Positions 41,646-50,343 of a DNA stretch of 64,000 nt are shown in pieces. The stretch is from Azospirillum ramasamyi. Lineage in GTDB: Bacteria > Pseudomonadota > Alphaproteobacteria > Azospirillales > Azospirillaceae. The notes below the pieces were generated by a model. It saw only the letters and a program-made list of their open reading frames with translations, made no database searches and was not told where the DNA came from. Within the stretch, counting starts at the first letter, position 1; each line of letters begins with the position of its first letter. The stretch covers positions 62,001 through 126,000 of the forward strand of contig NZ_CP029834.1 in assembly GCF_003233655.1 (NCBI RefSeq). Direction: 5' to 3'. Made by a program: the position numbers and the translations under genes.

Positions 41646-43373
41646 TTACTTCGCCGCCGCCTTCCGCTCGGCCATCCCCCCGTCCAGCTTGGCCTGGATG
41701 GCGGCCTTGTCGGTGTCCTCGTCAGCGTTTCGCAGCGCGCGCATCCACTGGAACCGGGCCTCGTTGCGGCGGCCGGCGCGCCAATAGGCGTCGCCGAGAT
41801 GGTCGTTGATGGTGGGGTCGCCCGGCTTCAGTTCCACGGCGCGCTCCAGCTTCGCGACCGCGCCCTCGAAATCGCCCAGCTTGTAGAGGGCCCAGCCCAG
41901 GCTGTCGACGATGTAGCCGTCGCGCGGGCGCAACTCCACCGCGCGCTCCACCATCGCCCTGGCCTTGTCCAGATGCTCGCCCCGGTCGATCCAACTGTAG
42001 CCGAGGAAGTTCAGCAGCGACGGTTCGTCCGGCCGCAGCGTCAGCGCGGTCTGCAGGTCGGCCTCCGCCTGCGGCCACTGCTTGGTCCTCTCATAGCTCA
42101 TGGCGCGGGCGTACAGCAGCGGCCAATGCCGTTCCTGCGGTGCGCCGATCCGCTCCAGAGCGGTCGTGTAGGCGGAGATCGCCTCGTCATACCGCTTGGC
42201 ATAGCGGTAGATGTCGCCCAGCCGCGTCACGGCGTCGGTGCGCTCCGGCCGGTCGGCGGACAGGGCCTTGAGCACCGCGATGGCGTCGTCGTTGCGGTTC
42301 ATGCGGGCGAGGCTGTCGGCTTCGCGCATGCGGGCGGTCCAGCCCAGCAGCGGATCCTCCGCCAGCCGCCGGTAGGCGGTCAGCGCCTCCTCATGATGAT
42401 CGCGGGAGGCGACGATGTCGCCGATCAGCAGATGGGCGAGCGGCAGATCCTCGCGCAGGTGCAGCGCGATGCGGCCGAACAGAAGCGCCGGTTCGTCGGC
42501 ATTCTCGTGATGCAGGGCGCTGCCCAGGTCGAACAGCGCCTCGGCAAGGCCGGAGCGGGCGTCGGGCACCGGGCGGGCGTCGGACGGCGCCTTTGCCATG
42601 ACCTCCAGCGCCGGCTCCACCAGCAGCCCGTCGGGGTTGCCGGCCTGGAAGGTCTCGTAGAGCTTGCGCGCCTCGTCCGTGCGGCCGGTGCGCATCATGA
42701 AGTTGCCGACGATCTGCACCACCCGCAGCGGCGCCTCGGTGTCCATCACCTTGACATAGCGGGCGGCGGCATCCTCGCTGCGTCCGGCGAGGTCGAGGAT
42801 CAGGGCGGCATGCAGGTTGTAGAGCGCACCGAAGCCCTGGACTGCGGCCAGCGGTTCCAGCGCGGCCAGCGCCTCGTCCGTCTTGCCGCGGGCGGTCGCC
42901 AGCCAGGCGCGGGTCAGCGGGGTTATGAAGCGGCCCAGCCCATCGGCCGGCAGGCGGGCGGCATAGCCGTCGGCCTCGTCCAGCTTGCCCTTGGCGAGCG
43001 CATCGGCGGCCAGCAGGGTCAGCGCCATCTGCGGCTCGGCCTGCTCGCCCAGCAGGCGGGCGGCATAGCCGATGGCGGTGTCGACCTGCCCCTCGCCCAG
43101 CCGCAGCAGGAAGGTGCGGCGCAGCAGGGCCTGATCGTCGGGATCGGCGGCCAGCGCATGGGCGGTGAAGCGCGCCGCCGCCGTCCAGTCGTCGTTGTGC
43201 TGGGCGTGGCGGCCGGCCAGATAGCTGCCGGTGGCGGAACCGGCGGTCTCGCCGGGCGGGCCGGCTGCGAAGGCCGGGGCCGGCGCGGCGCCTGCGAACA
43301 CGCCAGCGGACAGCAGGGCAGCCAGCAGAACGGCCCGGGAGATCGGCAGCAACCGGCGTCGGAAACTCGTCAT
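41646..43373 (-). CDS. exported tetratricopeptide-repeat protein
   Basis: A 575-residue protein. Residues 1-35 form a signal peptide (LLPISRAVLLAALLSAG, ending APAFAA). The rest is about ten TPR repeats, for example DDAIAVLKALSADRPERTDA and the block near PQAEADLQTALTLRPDEPSL and GDFEGAVAKLERAVELKPGD. It is a periplasmic or outer-membrane-associated scaffold; no catalytic part is seen. Family members in alphaproteobacteria are annotated only as TPR proteins. The ATG at 43371-43373 is preferred because the signal peptide starts there and GAGG lies upstream. It follows the phosphotransferase gene after about 90 bases, on the same strand. Confidence 0.88.
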   Translation of the reverse strand: MTSFRRRLLPISRAVLLAALLSAGVFAGAAPAPAFAAGPPGETAGSATGSYLAGRHAQHNDDWTAAARFTAHALAADPDDQALLRRTFLLRLGEGQVDTAIGYAARLLGEQAEPQMALTLLAADALAKGKLDEADGYAARLPADGLGRFITPLTRAWLATARGKTDEALAALEPLAAVQGFGALYNLHAALILDLAGRSEDAAARYVKVMDTEAPLRVVQIVGNFMMRTGRTDEARKLYETFQAGNPDGLLVEPALEVMAKAPSDARPVPDARSGLAEALFDLGSALHHENADEPALLFGRIALHLREDLPLAHLLIGDIVASRDHHEEALTAYRRLAEDPLLGWTARMREADSLARMNRNDDAIAVLKALSADRPERTDAVTRLGDIYRYAKRYDEAISAYTTALERIGAPQERHWPLLYARAMSYERTKQWPQAEADLQTALTLRPDEPSLLNFLGYSWIDRGEHLDKARAMVERAVELRPRDGYIVDSLGWALYKLGDFEGAVAKLERAVELKPGDPTINDHLGDAYWRAGRRNEARFQWMRALRNADEDTDKAAIQAKLDGGMAERKAAAK

Positions 43374-43466
43374 GCTCTCGTCACCTCGTTTTCCGAGTCG
43401 GTATCCCATCATTTTCGGCAGGGCGCGGGCAAGTGACTTTCGTGCCCTCCCCCTTTGCGAAACCGG

Positions 43467-44483
43467 TCAACGCCAATCGCGCCTCACCTGTTCTATCCGT
43501 TCGGCGCGCAAAATGTCGGTGGCGTGGGCGTCCATATGGGCGCGCAGGCCTTCCGGCATGCCCGGCGACAGCGTGGCGCCCTCCACCGACCAGCGGGCCA
43601 TCCAGGACAGGGTGCGCAGCCAGGTGAGACGCCGCAACGGCTTCAGCCAGGGCCGCACCTCGTCGGCGAGGTCGCCGGGAACCGCCATCGCCCAGGCCTC
43701 GACGAAGGCGTCGATGTCGGCCGGCGCCAGCTCCGCATTCACCGCGGGATCCCATTTGGTGGAGGTGTAGAGGCTGGCATGGGCGAGGTCGCTTGCCGGA
43801 TGGCCGTATTGCAGCTTCTCCAGGTCGGTGAACCAGGCCTTGCCGTAACCGTCGATCAGGAAATTGCCGGGATGCACGTCCACCCCCACCGCGGTCAGCG
43901 GCATCGGGGCTTCCGGCGGCGGTGCGAGGTCGCCGGCACGGGCGGCGGCAAGCTCCTCCGCGATCAGGGCGCGGGCGCCGGCATCCAGCGCGGCGCGGTC
44001 GAACCACTCCGCCTGCCGCTCCACCTGGGCCAGCAGGGCGGCGACCGGATCGGGCGGGGCGGGCAGCGGCTCGTAGAAGTCCGGCGGGGCCATGCGGTGG
44101 ATCGCCGCCAGTGCGCGGCCGATGGCCGGCATGTCGCGGGGCAGGACGGGGGTGCGCCCCTCCACCTCGCCGACCACCAGCGCGCCCAGCGGCAGCCCCT
44201 CGCCCGGCGGCAGCAGGCCGGCGAAGCGCGGGGTGTGGCCCGACGGTTCCGCCCGCCGGAAGGCGGCGGCCTGCCGGTCGAGCGCCGTCCAGGCGTCGAG
44301 GCCAAGCTGGCTCCAGCGCGGGATGCGGGCGACCAGCCGCCGGCCGCGCAGCCGCACATGGTCGTGGGCGACGCCCTTCAGCGGCATCGGCTCCAGCGCG
44401 TCGGGGGCGAGGTCGGCAAGGCGAGGCAGCCGGATCAGGGCGGCGTGCAGGGCCTCCGTCGAAAAACCGGCGGGTCCGCTCAC
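43467..44483 (-). CDS. aminoglycoside-phosphotransferase-fold kinase
   Basis: A 338-residue APH-superfamily protein. The catalytic loop reads GVDVHPGNFLID, with the aspartate and asparagine of the family in place, although the histidine usually two residues before the aspartate is absent. The metal-binding DLE follows in WFTDLEKLQYG. The N-terminal lobe is short. Members phosphorylate small molecules such as choline, homoserine or fructosamines; the substrate here is not known. Its start overlaps the moaB stop by 4 bases (ATGA), so it is translationally coupled to moaB on the minus strand. Confidence 0.85.
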   Translation of the reverse strand: MSGPAGFSTEALHAALIRLPRLADLAPDALEPMPLKGVAHDHVRLRGRRLVARIPRWSQLGLDAWTALDRQAAAFRRAEPSGHTPRFAGLLPPGEGLPLGALVVGEVEGRTPVLPRDMPAIGRALAAIHRMAPPDFYEPLPAPPDPVAALLAQVERQAEWFDRAALDAGARALIAEELAAARAGDLAPPPEAPMPLTAVGVDVHPGNFLIDGYGKAWFTDLEKLQYGHPASDLAHASLYTSTKWDPAVNAELAPADIDAFVEAWAMAVPGDLADEVRPWLKPLRRLTWLRTLSWMARWSVEGATLSPGMPEGLRAHMDAHATDILRAERIEQVRRDWR

Positions 44484-45016
44484 GCCATATGCTCGCGCAG
44501 GCGGGGCATCAGCTCCACGAGGTTGCAGGGGCGGTGGCGGTTGTCGAGCTGCCAGACCAGGATGTCGTCCCAGGCGTCGCGGCAGGCGCTGGGCGAACCC
44601 GGCAGGGCGAAGATGTAGGTGCCGTTGGCGACGCCGCCGGTCGCCCGGCTCTGGATGGTGGAGGTGCCGACCTTGGCGTAGCTGAGGTAGCGGAACAGCT
44701 CGCCGAAGCCGGGGATCGCCTTTTCATAGAGCGCCTCGACCGCTTCCGGCGTCACGTCGCGGCCGGTGACCCCGGTGCCGCCGGTGGTCAGCACCACGTC
44801 GATCTGCGGATCGGCGATATGGGCCTGCACCTGCGCGCGGATCGCCGCGATGTCGTCGCGGACGATGGTCCGGGCGGCGAGCCGGTGGCCGGCCCCGGCG
44901 ATCCGCTCCGCCAGCGCGTCGCCGGACCGGTCGTCGGCGGCGCTGCGGGTGTCGGACACCGTGATCACCGCGATGTTCACGGGAAGGAAGGGGCGGCTCT
45001 CGTCGATCTTCGGCAT
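44480..45016 (-). CDS. moaB: molybdenum cofactor biosynthesis protein MoaB
   Basis: A 178-residue MoaB/Mog-type protein. The central VVLTTGGTGVTGRDVTPEAV segment is the molybdopterin-binding turn, and NIAVITVSDTRS is the first strand. It acts in adenylylating molybdopterin during cofactor assembly in the cytoplasm. The length and the late ANGTYIFALPGSPSAC segment are usual. Why it is coupled to a phosphotransferase is not clear. It is 54 bases from the lytic transglycosylase gene, on the same strand. Confidence 0.93.
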   Translation of the reverse strand: MPKIDESRPFLPVNIAVITVSDTRSAADDRSGDALAERIAGAGHRLAARTIVRDDIAAIRAQVQAHIADPQIDVVLTTGGTGVTGRDVTPEAVEALYEKAIPGFGELFRYLSYAKVGTSTIQSRATGGVANGTYIFALPGSPSACRDAWDDILVWQLDNRHRPCNLVELMPRLREHMA

Positions 45017-45070
45017 GGCGGCAGGCGTGTCCTCGTGTCGGGCCGGAGCCCGACAATGGGCGCGCCGGCG

Positions 45071-47299
45071 TCAGGGTATCGGGTTGGCCTCCCCCCGCTC
45101 CGCCACCGTTTCCACCGGAGCGCGCGCCGCCGGGGCCTCCGTGGTCGGAGACTCGGCCACCGCCGCATCCGCAGCCGGGACCGCGGGCTTCGTCGCCGGC
45201 AGCGGGTCCGGCAGCGGATCCGGCAGCGGATCCGTTTGCGCCGCGACCTGGGTGGCGGCCTCCACCGGGATGTAGGACGGCCACTTTCCGTCGGCGACGG
45301 CGTCGAGCGAGGTGGGCTCCTGGCCCAGCCGAAGCTGGTAGATCCAGAAGTTGGCCATCACCTTCTCCACATAGTCGCGCGTCTCGCCGAAGGAAAGGCT
45401 TTCGATGAACAGCAGGGGATCGGTGATGTCGCTCAACTCCCGCCGCCAGCGCGCCAGAGTGCCCGGCCCGGCATTGTAGGCGGCGGCGGCGAGGAACAGG
45501 TTGCCGTCGATATCCGGCATGCCCAGCAGCTCGGTCAGGTAGCGCTGGCCCAGCTCCATGTTGCGGGAGGGATCGAACAGGGCGTCGCGGCTGGCATCCT
45601 CGCTGCCGATGTCGGCGTGGCGTTCGCGCACATGCTGGGCGGTGCTGGGCAGGATCTGCATCAGCCCGGTCGCCCCGGCGGAGCTGACCAGACGCGGGTC
45701 GAAACGCGATTCCTGGCGCATCACCGCGAAGACCAGCGCCCGGTCCACCGCGAAGCCGTCGCGCGGCGTCCAGCGCGGCAGGGGGTAGAGGGCGGCGGCA
45801 TAGGGCGCCCCGTCCGGTCCGGCCACGGCGTTGCCCAGCCGCAGCGACAGGGTCGCCACCCCGGCGCGGTCGGCCAGCGCCACCATCGCCTGCTCGACCA
45901 GCGGGTCGCCCTTGGGATGGATGCGCTGCAGTTCCATGCCGGCGAGTTCACGCTGGCCCACCTGCAGCAGGGCGATCGCGCGGGATCCTGCCGGCTTGGC
46001 CGCCATCGCCGCCAAGCTCTTTCCGCTCAACTCCGGCGCCTGCCAGCGCACATCGTGCAGCGTGCCCAGGGTGCGCAGCGCGATCAGGCCGTAGAAGGTG
46101 TGGGGATAGCGCGCGGCGGCGGCCAGATGCTCGGCCGCCTCCTTCTCCTTGCCGGGCTTGCGGGCCAGGGCGCGGGCCGCCCAGTAATCGGCCGCCGCCG
46201 CCTTCCAGGGGGAGCGCGGGCCGGCGGCGGCCATGCCCTGGAAATGGCGGGCGGCGCGGTCGGTCTGCTTCAGCCGCCATGCGGACAGCCCGGCGATCCA
46301 ATGCGCTTCCGGCAGCATGTCGCCCGACCGGGCGGCGCTGGCCGAGGCGAGCGTCAGCGCCTGCGCCGTCTCGCCGGAATAATAGAGGGATGCCGCGATG
46401 CGGGCGCGGGCGGCGTCATACTGCACGGTGTCGAGCTTGCCGCCGAACTCGTCCTGGTTCAGCAGGGCCAGGGCGTTGCCGGCGCGGCCGGAACGCAGCA
46501 ACTCCTCCACCCGCGCCACGGCGGCGCGGTCGCTGCGGGCGCGGGACACGGTGCGGCTGCGCGGGGCGACGGTGACGCCGTCCTCGTCGTCGTCCTCGTT
46601 CGCGGCGACGGTGCGCAGGCCGCCCAGCCGTTCCAGCGAGCCGACGAGCCGCACGCGCTCCTCCCCCCGCGGGGGCTTCGGCGCGCGCTGGCCGGCGGGT
46701 TGGCGTTTCTGCGCCAGGCTGTGTACCCGCTCCGCCCCGGCGAGGTCGCCGTAATCCTGCATCCAGCGGGCGAGTTCCTCGTAGCCGGCGCGGCGGTCGG
46801 GGTGGAGATAGCGCTGGCGCAGGACATAGCCGACCAGCCGGCGGTCCTTCAGCTTCGCCATCTCGGCGTCGGCGGCATCCCAGTCCGCCTGTTCCTGCAG
46901 CGCGAAGATGCGGCGGTAGCGGCCGGCATCCTCCTCGTCCAGTTGGACGGCGCGGGCCTCGTCATCCGCGGCGAGCAGCAGCGGGGAGCCGGCCGTGCCG
47001 GCGGACGCTTCGGCCGCCGGAGCGTCGGAAGACGGATCGCCGGAAGCCTGGTCGCCTTGAGCGGGCGGCTCGCCGAAATCGAAGGTATCGGGGTCGGGCA
47101 CGGAATCCGGGCCGGGCGGGACGACGGCGTGACCGTCCGGCGCGTGAATAATGAGGGCGGCACTGGCGGGGCGGAGCCCTGCCGCACCGTCGGGTCCCAG
47201 GGTATAAGCCACCGTGAGACCCAGCACCCCCAGAAGGTTCCGCCGCAGCGGGACCGCGTTCGCGGCCCTGTATGCTGCACTGCAAAAAATCCGGAGCAT
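45071..47299 (-). CDS. soluble lytic murein transglycosylase (Slt-type)
   Basis: A 742-residue periplasmic enzyme. A signal or anchor is at residues 1-47. The long middle region is a helical superhelix (TPR-like) typical of Slt70. The catalytic SLT domain, about residues 510-680, has the glutamate in AVMRQESRFDP and the usual SSAGATGLMQILPSTAQ and AYNAGPGTLARW motifs. It cleaves glycan strands with formation of 1,6-anhydromuramic acid. The C-terminal tail is proline-rich with a 12-bp repeat coding Asp-Pro-Leu-Pro. ATG 47297-47299 is used. It is downstream of the UDG gene by 222 bases. Confidence 0.92.
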   Translation of the reverse strand: MLRIFCSAAYRAANAVPLRRNLLGVLGLTVAYTLGPDGAAGLRPASAALIIHAPDGHAVVPPGPDSVPDPDTFDFGEPPAQGDQASGDPSSDAPAAEASAGTAGSPLLLAADDEARAVQLDEEDAGRYRRIFALQEQADWDAADAEMAKLKDRRLVGYVLRQRYLHPDRRAGYEELARWMQDYGDLAGAERVHSLAQKRQPAGQRAPKPPRGEERVRLVGSLERLGGLRTVAANEDDDEDGVTVAPRSRTVSRARSDRAAVARVEELLRSGRAGNALALLNQDEFGGKLDTVQYDAARARIAASLYYSGETAQALTLASASAARSGDMLPEAHWIAGLSAWRLKQTDRAARHFQGMAAAGPRSPWKAAAADYWAARALARKPGKEKEAAEHLAAAARYPHTFYGLIALRTLGTLHDVRWQAPELSGKSLAAMAAKPAGSRAIALLQVGQRELAGMELQRIHPKGDPLVEQAMVALADRAGVATLSLRLGNAVAGPDGAPYAAALYPLPRWTPRDGFAVDRALVFAVMRQESRFDPRLVSSAGATGLMQILPSTAQHVRERHADIGSEDASRDALFDPSRNMELGQRYLTELLGMPDIDGNLFLAAAAYNAGPGTLARWRRELSDITDPLLFIESLSFGETRDYVEKVMANFWIYQLRLGQEPTSLDAVADGKWPSYIPVEAATQVAAQTDPLPDPLPDPLPATKPAVPAADAAVAESPTTEAPAARAPVETVAERGEANPIP
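45196..45231 (-). repeat. three 12-bp tandem repeats in the transglycosylase tail
   Basis: CCGGCAGCGGAT (plus strand) occurs at 45208-45219 and 45220-45231, with a one-base variant at 45196-45207. In the coding strand it encodes Asp-Pro-Leu-Pro in the C-terminal tail. The repeat is in frame. Confidence 0.8.
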
Positions 47300-47383
47300 T
47301 GTTCCGAAATAGCGCAAGCGCCCGCGAACCGCAAGCAACGGATTCGCGCGGAATGTGTCGTCTCCGGTATTCGCCAGTTCCTA

Positions 47384-47424
47384 CAACGGGTTAAGGGAAG
47401 TGGGAAAATGGCCTTAGCCCGTTG
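47384..47424. other. 13-bp near-perfect inverted repeat between two minus-strand genes
   Basis: CAACGGGTTAAGG (47384-47396) pairs with CCTTAGCCCGTTG (47412-47424) with one mismatch, which can be a G-U pair in RNA from the plus strand. The loop is 15 bases. It lies in the 222-base gap between the UDG stop and the Slt start. There is no T run. It could be an attenuator, operator or terminator. Confidence 0.55.
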
Positions 47425-47521
47425 GGAAGGTGCCTTTCGGCGTGGCGGCATTGCATTTGTGGCGCGTGGCCGGTGCAGTCATACGAACGATTTGGGTGAA
47501 ACTCCGGCGACGCTTTTTTTC

Positions 47522-48412
47522 TTACGAATACTTGATGCCGACTTCGTCGATCTTTTGCCGAAGCGCAAGCATGTCGCGCCACGCCTCCCGCTTGGCGATC
47601 GGGTTGCGCAGGAGGTAGGCCGGATGGAGCATGGGCATCAGCGGCACCGCCTCGCCGGTTCCCTCATAGCTCCGCCATTGCCCGCGCAGGCGGGTGATGC
47701 CCTCCGCGCGGTTCAGCAGGGTCTTGGCCGACACGCCGCCCAGCGCCACCAGCAGCTTCGGCCGCACCAGCTCCACATGCCGTTCCAGGAAGGGCAGGCA
47801 GGCGGCGATCTCGGCCTGGGTCGGGCTGCGGTTGCCCGGCGGGCGCCAGGGCAGGATGTTGGTGATGTAGACCTTGCCGCGGTCCAGCCCGATCTGCGCC
47901 AGCATGCGGTCCAGCAGCTTGCCGCTGACCCCGACGAAGGGCTTGCCTTGCCGGTCCTCGTCCTCGCCCGGCGCCTCGCCGATCAGCATGACCGGAGCCT
48001 GCGGATTGCCGTCGGCGAAGACGGTGTTCATCGCGGTGGCTTTCAGCGGACAGCCGTCGAAGCCGCGCAGCGCCGCCTCCAGCGCCTCCAGGGTCTGCGC
48101 CTCATGCGCGCGGGCGCGGGCCTGGATGCCGGCCTCGCTGGCGCCCAGAGGCTGGTCGGGCGACGCGAAGAGGGCGGCCGGACGCGGGGCCGCCGGGGCG
48201 GGCGCCCGAGTCGGCGCGGGACCGCGCGCCGGCCCGGCACCCATCCCTGTGCCCATCCCTGTGCCGGGCGCGGCGGCGCCCGCGGGTATGGCGCGCGCCG
48301 CCGGCCGGGCGGAGAAGGTCGCCCAGTCGATCGGCTCGTCGCCGATGGCCTCGTCGCAGCCGATATCGGCATGCCAGCGCAGCGCGTCGAGGATATCGCT
48401 TACGTCAATCAT
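47522..48412 (-). CDS. uracil-DNA glycosylase, type 4
   Basis: A 296-residue enzyme. Motif 1 is GEAPGEDEDRQGKPFVG and motif 2 is HPAYLLR. A long Ala/Pro/Gly-rich N-terminal region (residues 30-85) precedes the catalytic domain. It removes uracil from DNA. The family normally has four cysteines for a 4Fe-4S cluster; here the first CxxC pair shows only one cysteine (DGCPLK) and the KC of the KCRPPGN segment is replaced (LPWRPPGN), so at least two ligands are missing. I believe such variants also occur in other alphaproteobacteria. It is divergent from the ETF-QO gene. Confidence 0.9.
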   Translation of the reverse strand: MIDVSDILDALRWHADIGCDEAIGDEPIDWATFSARPAARAIPAGAAAPGTGMGTGMGAGPARGPAPTRAPAPAAPRPAALFASPDQPLGASEAGIQARARAHEAQTLEALEAALRGFDGCPLKATAMNTVFADGNPQAPVMLIGEAPGEDEDRQGKPFVGVSGKLLDRMLAQIGLDRGKVYITNILPWRPPGNRSPTQAEIAACLPFLERHVELVRPKLLVALGGVSAKTLLNRAEGITRLRGQWRSYEGTGEAVPLMPMLHPAYLLRNPIAKREAWRDMLALRQKIDEVGIKYS

Positions 48413-48423
48413 CGTTTGACCTT

Positions 48424-48494
48424 ACCACAGATCGTGTGGTCTTACATGTCTCGATACCCAATTTGGGTGCGGTGCAAACCGTGCTACAAGCACG
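48424..48494. promoter_or_regulatory. three dyads in the divergent udg/ETF-QO promoter region
   Basis: ACCACA-N5-TGTGGT is at 48424-48440, ACCCAA-T-TTGGGT at 48456-48468 and CGTGCT-ACA-AGCACG at 48480-48494. All arms are perfect. A TTGGGT/TACAAG pair spaced by 16 bases may be a sigma-70 promoter for the ETF-QO gene. These could be operators. Confidence 0.5.
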
Positions 48495-48563
48495 CGCCCG
48501 CAAAACACCATAGGGCGTCCCGAGGGAAACAGTACCAAAACAAGACGTTGGGGGAGTGTGGTT

Positions 48564-50213
48564 ATGGAACGCGAACCGCGCGAGGTCATGGAATACGATG
48601 TTCTGATCGTCGGCGCCGGCCCGTCGGGTCTGAGCGCTGCGATCCGCCTGCGGCAGCGCGCGGTCGAGACCGGGCAGGAGTTGAGCGTCTGCGTGATCGA
48701 GAAGGGGTCGGAGGTCGGCGCCCATCTGCTGTCCGGCGCCGTCTTCGAACCGCATGCGCTGGACGAGCTGATCCCCGACTGGAAGGAGAAGGGTGCGCCG
48801 CTGACCACCCCGGCGCGCGAGGACCATTTCCTCTTCCTGACGGAAACGAAGGCCCACAAGTCGCCCTTCACCCCGCCGCAGATGAACAATCACGGCAACT
48901 ACATCATCAGCCTGGGCAATCTGGCCCGCTGGATGGCGACCCAGGCCGAGGAGCTCGGGGTGGAGATCTACCCCGGCTTCGCCGCCGCCGAGGTGCTGTA
49001 TGACGACAACGGCGCGGTGAAGGGCGTCGCCACCGGCGACATGGGCATCGGCAAGGACGGCGAGAAGACCGGCAACTACACGCCCGGCATGGAGCTGCAC
49101 GCCAAGCAGACCATCTTCGCCGAGGGCTGCCGCGGCTCGCTGACCAAGACCCTGTTCGAGCGGTTCGACCTGCGCCGCGACTGCCAGCCGCAGACCTACG
49201 GCATCGGCATCAAGGAACTGTGGGAGGTCGATCCGTCACAGTCGAAGCCGGGCCTGATCGTCCACACCATCGGCTGGCCGATGGACCCCAAGACCTATGG
49301 CGGGTCGTGGCTGTATCACATGGAAGGGAATCTGGTGTCGGTCGGCTTCGTCGTCGGCCTCGACTACTGGAACCCGCACATGAGCCCGTTCGAGGAGTTC
49401 CAGCGCTACAAGACCCACCCGGCGATCCGTCCGACCTTCGAGGGCGGCCGTCGTCTGGCCTATGGCGCCCGCGCCCTGTCGGAAGGCGGCTTCCAGTCGA
49501 TCCCGAAGCTGACCTTCCCCGGCGGCCTGATCGTCGGCGACGGCGCCGGCTTCCTGAACGTGCCGAAGATCAAGGGCAACCACACCGCCATGAAGTCGGG
49601 CATGGTCGCGGCCGAGGCGGTGTTCGACCACCTGACCGGCGGCAGCGACAACGGTCCCGAGGTCATCGCCTATCCCGAGAAGCTGAAGCAGTCCTGGGTC
49701 TGGCCGGAGTTGTACGCGGTCCGCAACATCCGTCCGGGCTTCCAGAAGGGCCTGTGGGCCGGTCTGGCCAACGCCGCCTACGAGACGGCGCTGAAGGGCA
49801 AGTCGCCCTGGACGCTGAAGCACCACGCCGACCACACCACCCTGGTGAAGGCCAGCGAGGCGCCGAAGATCGTCTACCCCAAGCCGGACGGCAAGGTCAG
49901 CTTCGACCGCCTGTCCTCGGTCTACCTCTCCAACACCAACCATGAGGAAGACCAGCCGCCGCACCTGACGCTGAAGGACAAGTCGGTCCCGATCAGCGTC
50001 AATCTGGCGCTCTACGACGCGCCGGAGCAGCGCTATTGCCCGGCCGGCGTCTACGAGATCGTCCGCAACGACGACGGCAGCGACCCGCGCCTGCAGATCA
50101 ACGCGCAGAACTGCGTCCACTGCAAGACCTGCGACATCAAGGATCCCACCCAGAACATCAACTGGGTCGTGCCGGAAGGCGGCGGGGGTCCGAACTATCC
50201 GGGCGGGATGTAA
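48564..50213 (+). CDS. electron transfer flavoprotein-ubiquinone oxidoreductase
   Basis: A 549-residue membrane-associated flavoprotein. The FAD-binding start is YDVLIVGAGPSGLSAAIRL and the C-terminal 4Fe-4S segment is QNCVHCKTCDIKDPTQNINW. It accepts electrons from ETF and reduces ubiquinone, linking fatty-acid and amino-acid breakdown to respiration. GGGGGAG precedes ATG 48564. The upstream region has three dyads. The usual partners etfB and etfA are not in the window; they may lie left of base 1. A strong hairpin follows at 50223. Confidence 0.95.
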   Translation: MEREPREVMEYDVLIVGAGPSGLSAAIRLRQRAVETGQELSVCVIEKGSEVGAHLLSGAVFEPHALDELIPDWKEKGAPLTTPAREDHFLFLTETKAHKSPFTPPQMNNHGNYIISLGNLARWMATQAEELGVEIYPGFAAAEVLYDDNGAVKGVATGDMGIGKDGEKTGNYTPGMELHAKQTIFAEGCRGSLTKTLFERFDLRRDCQPQTYGIGIKELWEVDPSQSKPGLIVHTIGWPMDPKTYGGSWLYHMEGNLVSVGFVVGLDYWNPHMSPFEEFQRYKTHPAIRPTFEGGRRLAYGARALSEGGFQSIPKLTFPGGLIVGDGAGFLNVPKIKGNHTAMKSGMVAAEAVFDHLTGGSDNGPEVIAYPEKLKQSWVWPELYAVRNIRPGFQKGLWAGLANAAYETALKGKSPWTLKHHADHTTLVKASEAPKIVYPKPDGKVSFDRLSSVYLSNTNHEEDQPPHLTLKDKSVPISVNLALYDAPEQRYCPAGVYEIVRNDDGSDPRLQINAQNCVHCKTCDIKDPTQNINWVVPEGGGGPNYPGGM

Positions 50214-50222
50214 GAGGGAGGT

Positions 50223-50263
50223 CTGCCCCTTCCCCCATGCGCAGGCGCGGGGGGAAGGGGCAG
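50223..50263 (+). terminator. 14-bp perfect hairpin after ETF-QO
   Basis: CTGCCCCTTCCCCC (50223-50236) pairs perfectly with GGGGGAAGGGGCAG (50250-50263); the loop is 13 bases. It starts 9 bases after the stop codon. No T run follows, so termination may be Rho-assisted. Confidence 0.55.
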
Positions 50264-50343
50264 TCGGCAGTCACGCGGGTGTCGGTTGCGCCGCCGGCCA
50301 CTCCTAACTATAACGCAGGCGGTAACCTCTCTGCGACGGCGCG

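Noticed and set aside
43922..49003. A very long plus-strand open frame (about 1690 codons) across five minus-strand genes.
   Set aside because: It spans well-supported genes of clear families on the other strand and is an Ala/Arg/Gly-rich artefact.
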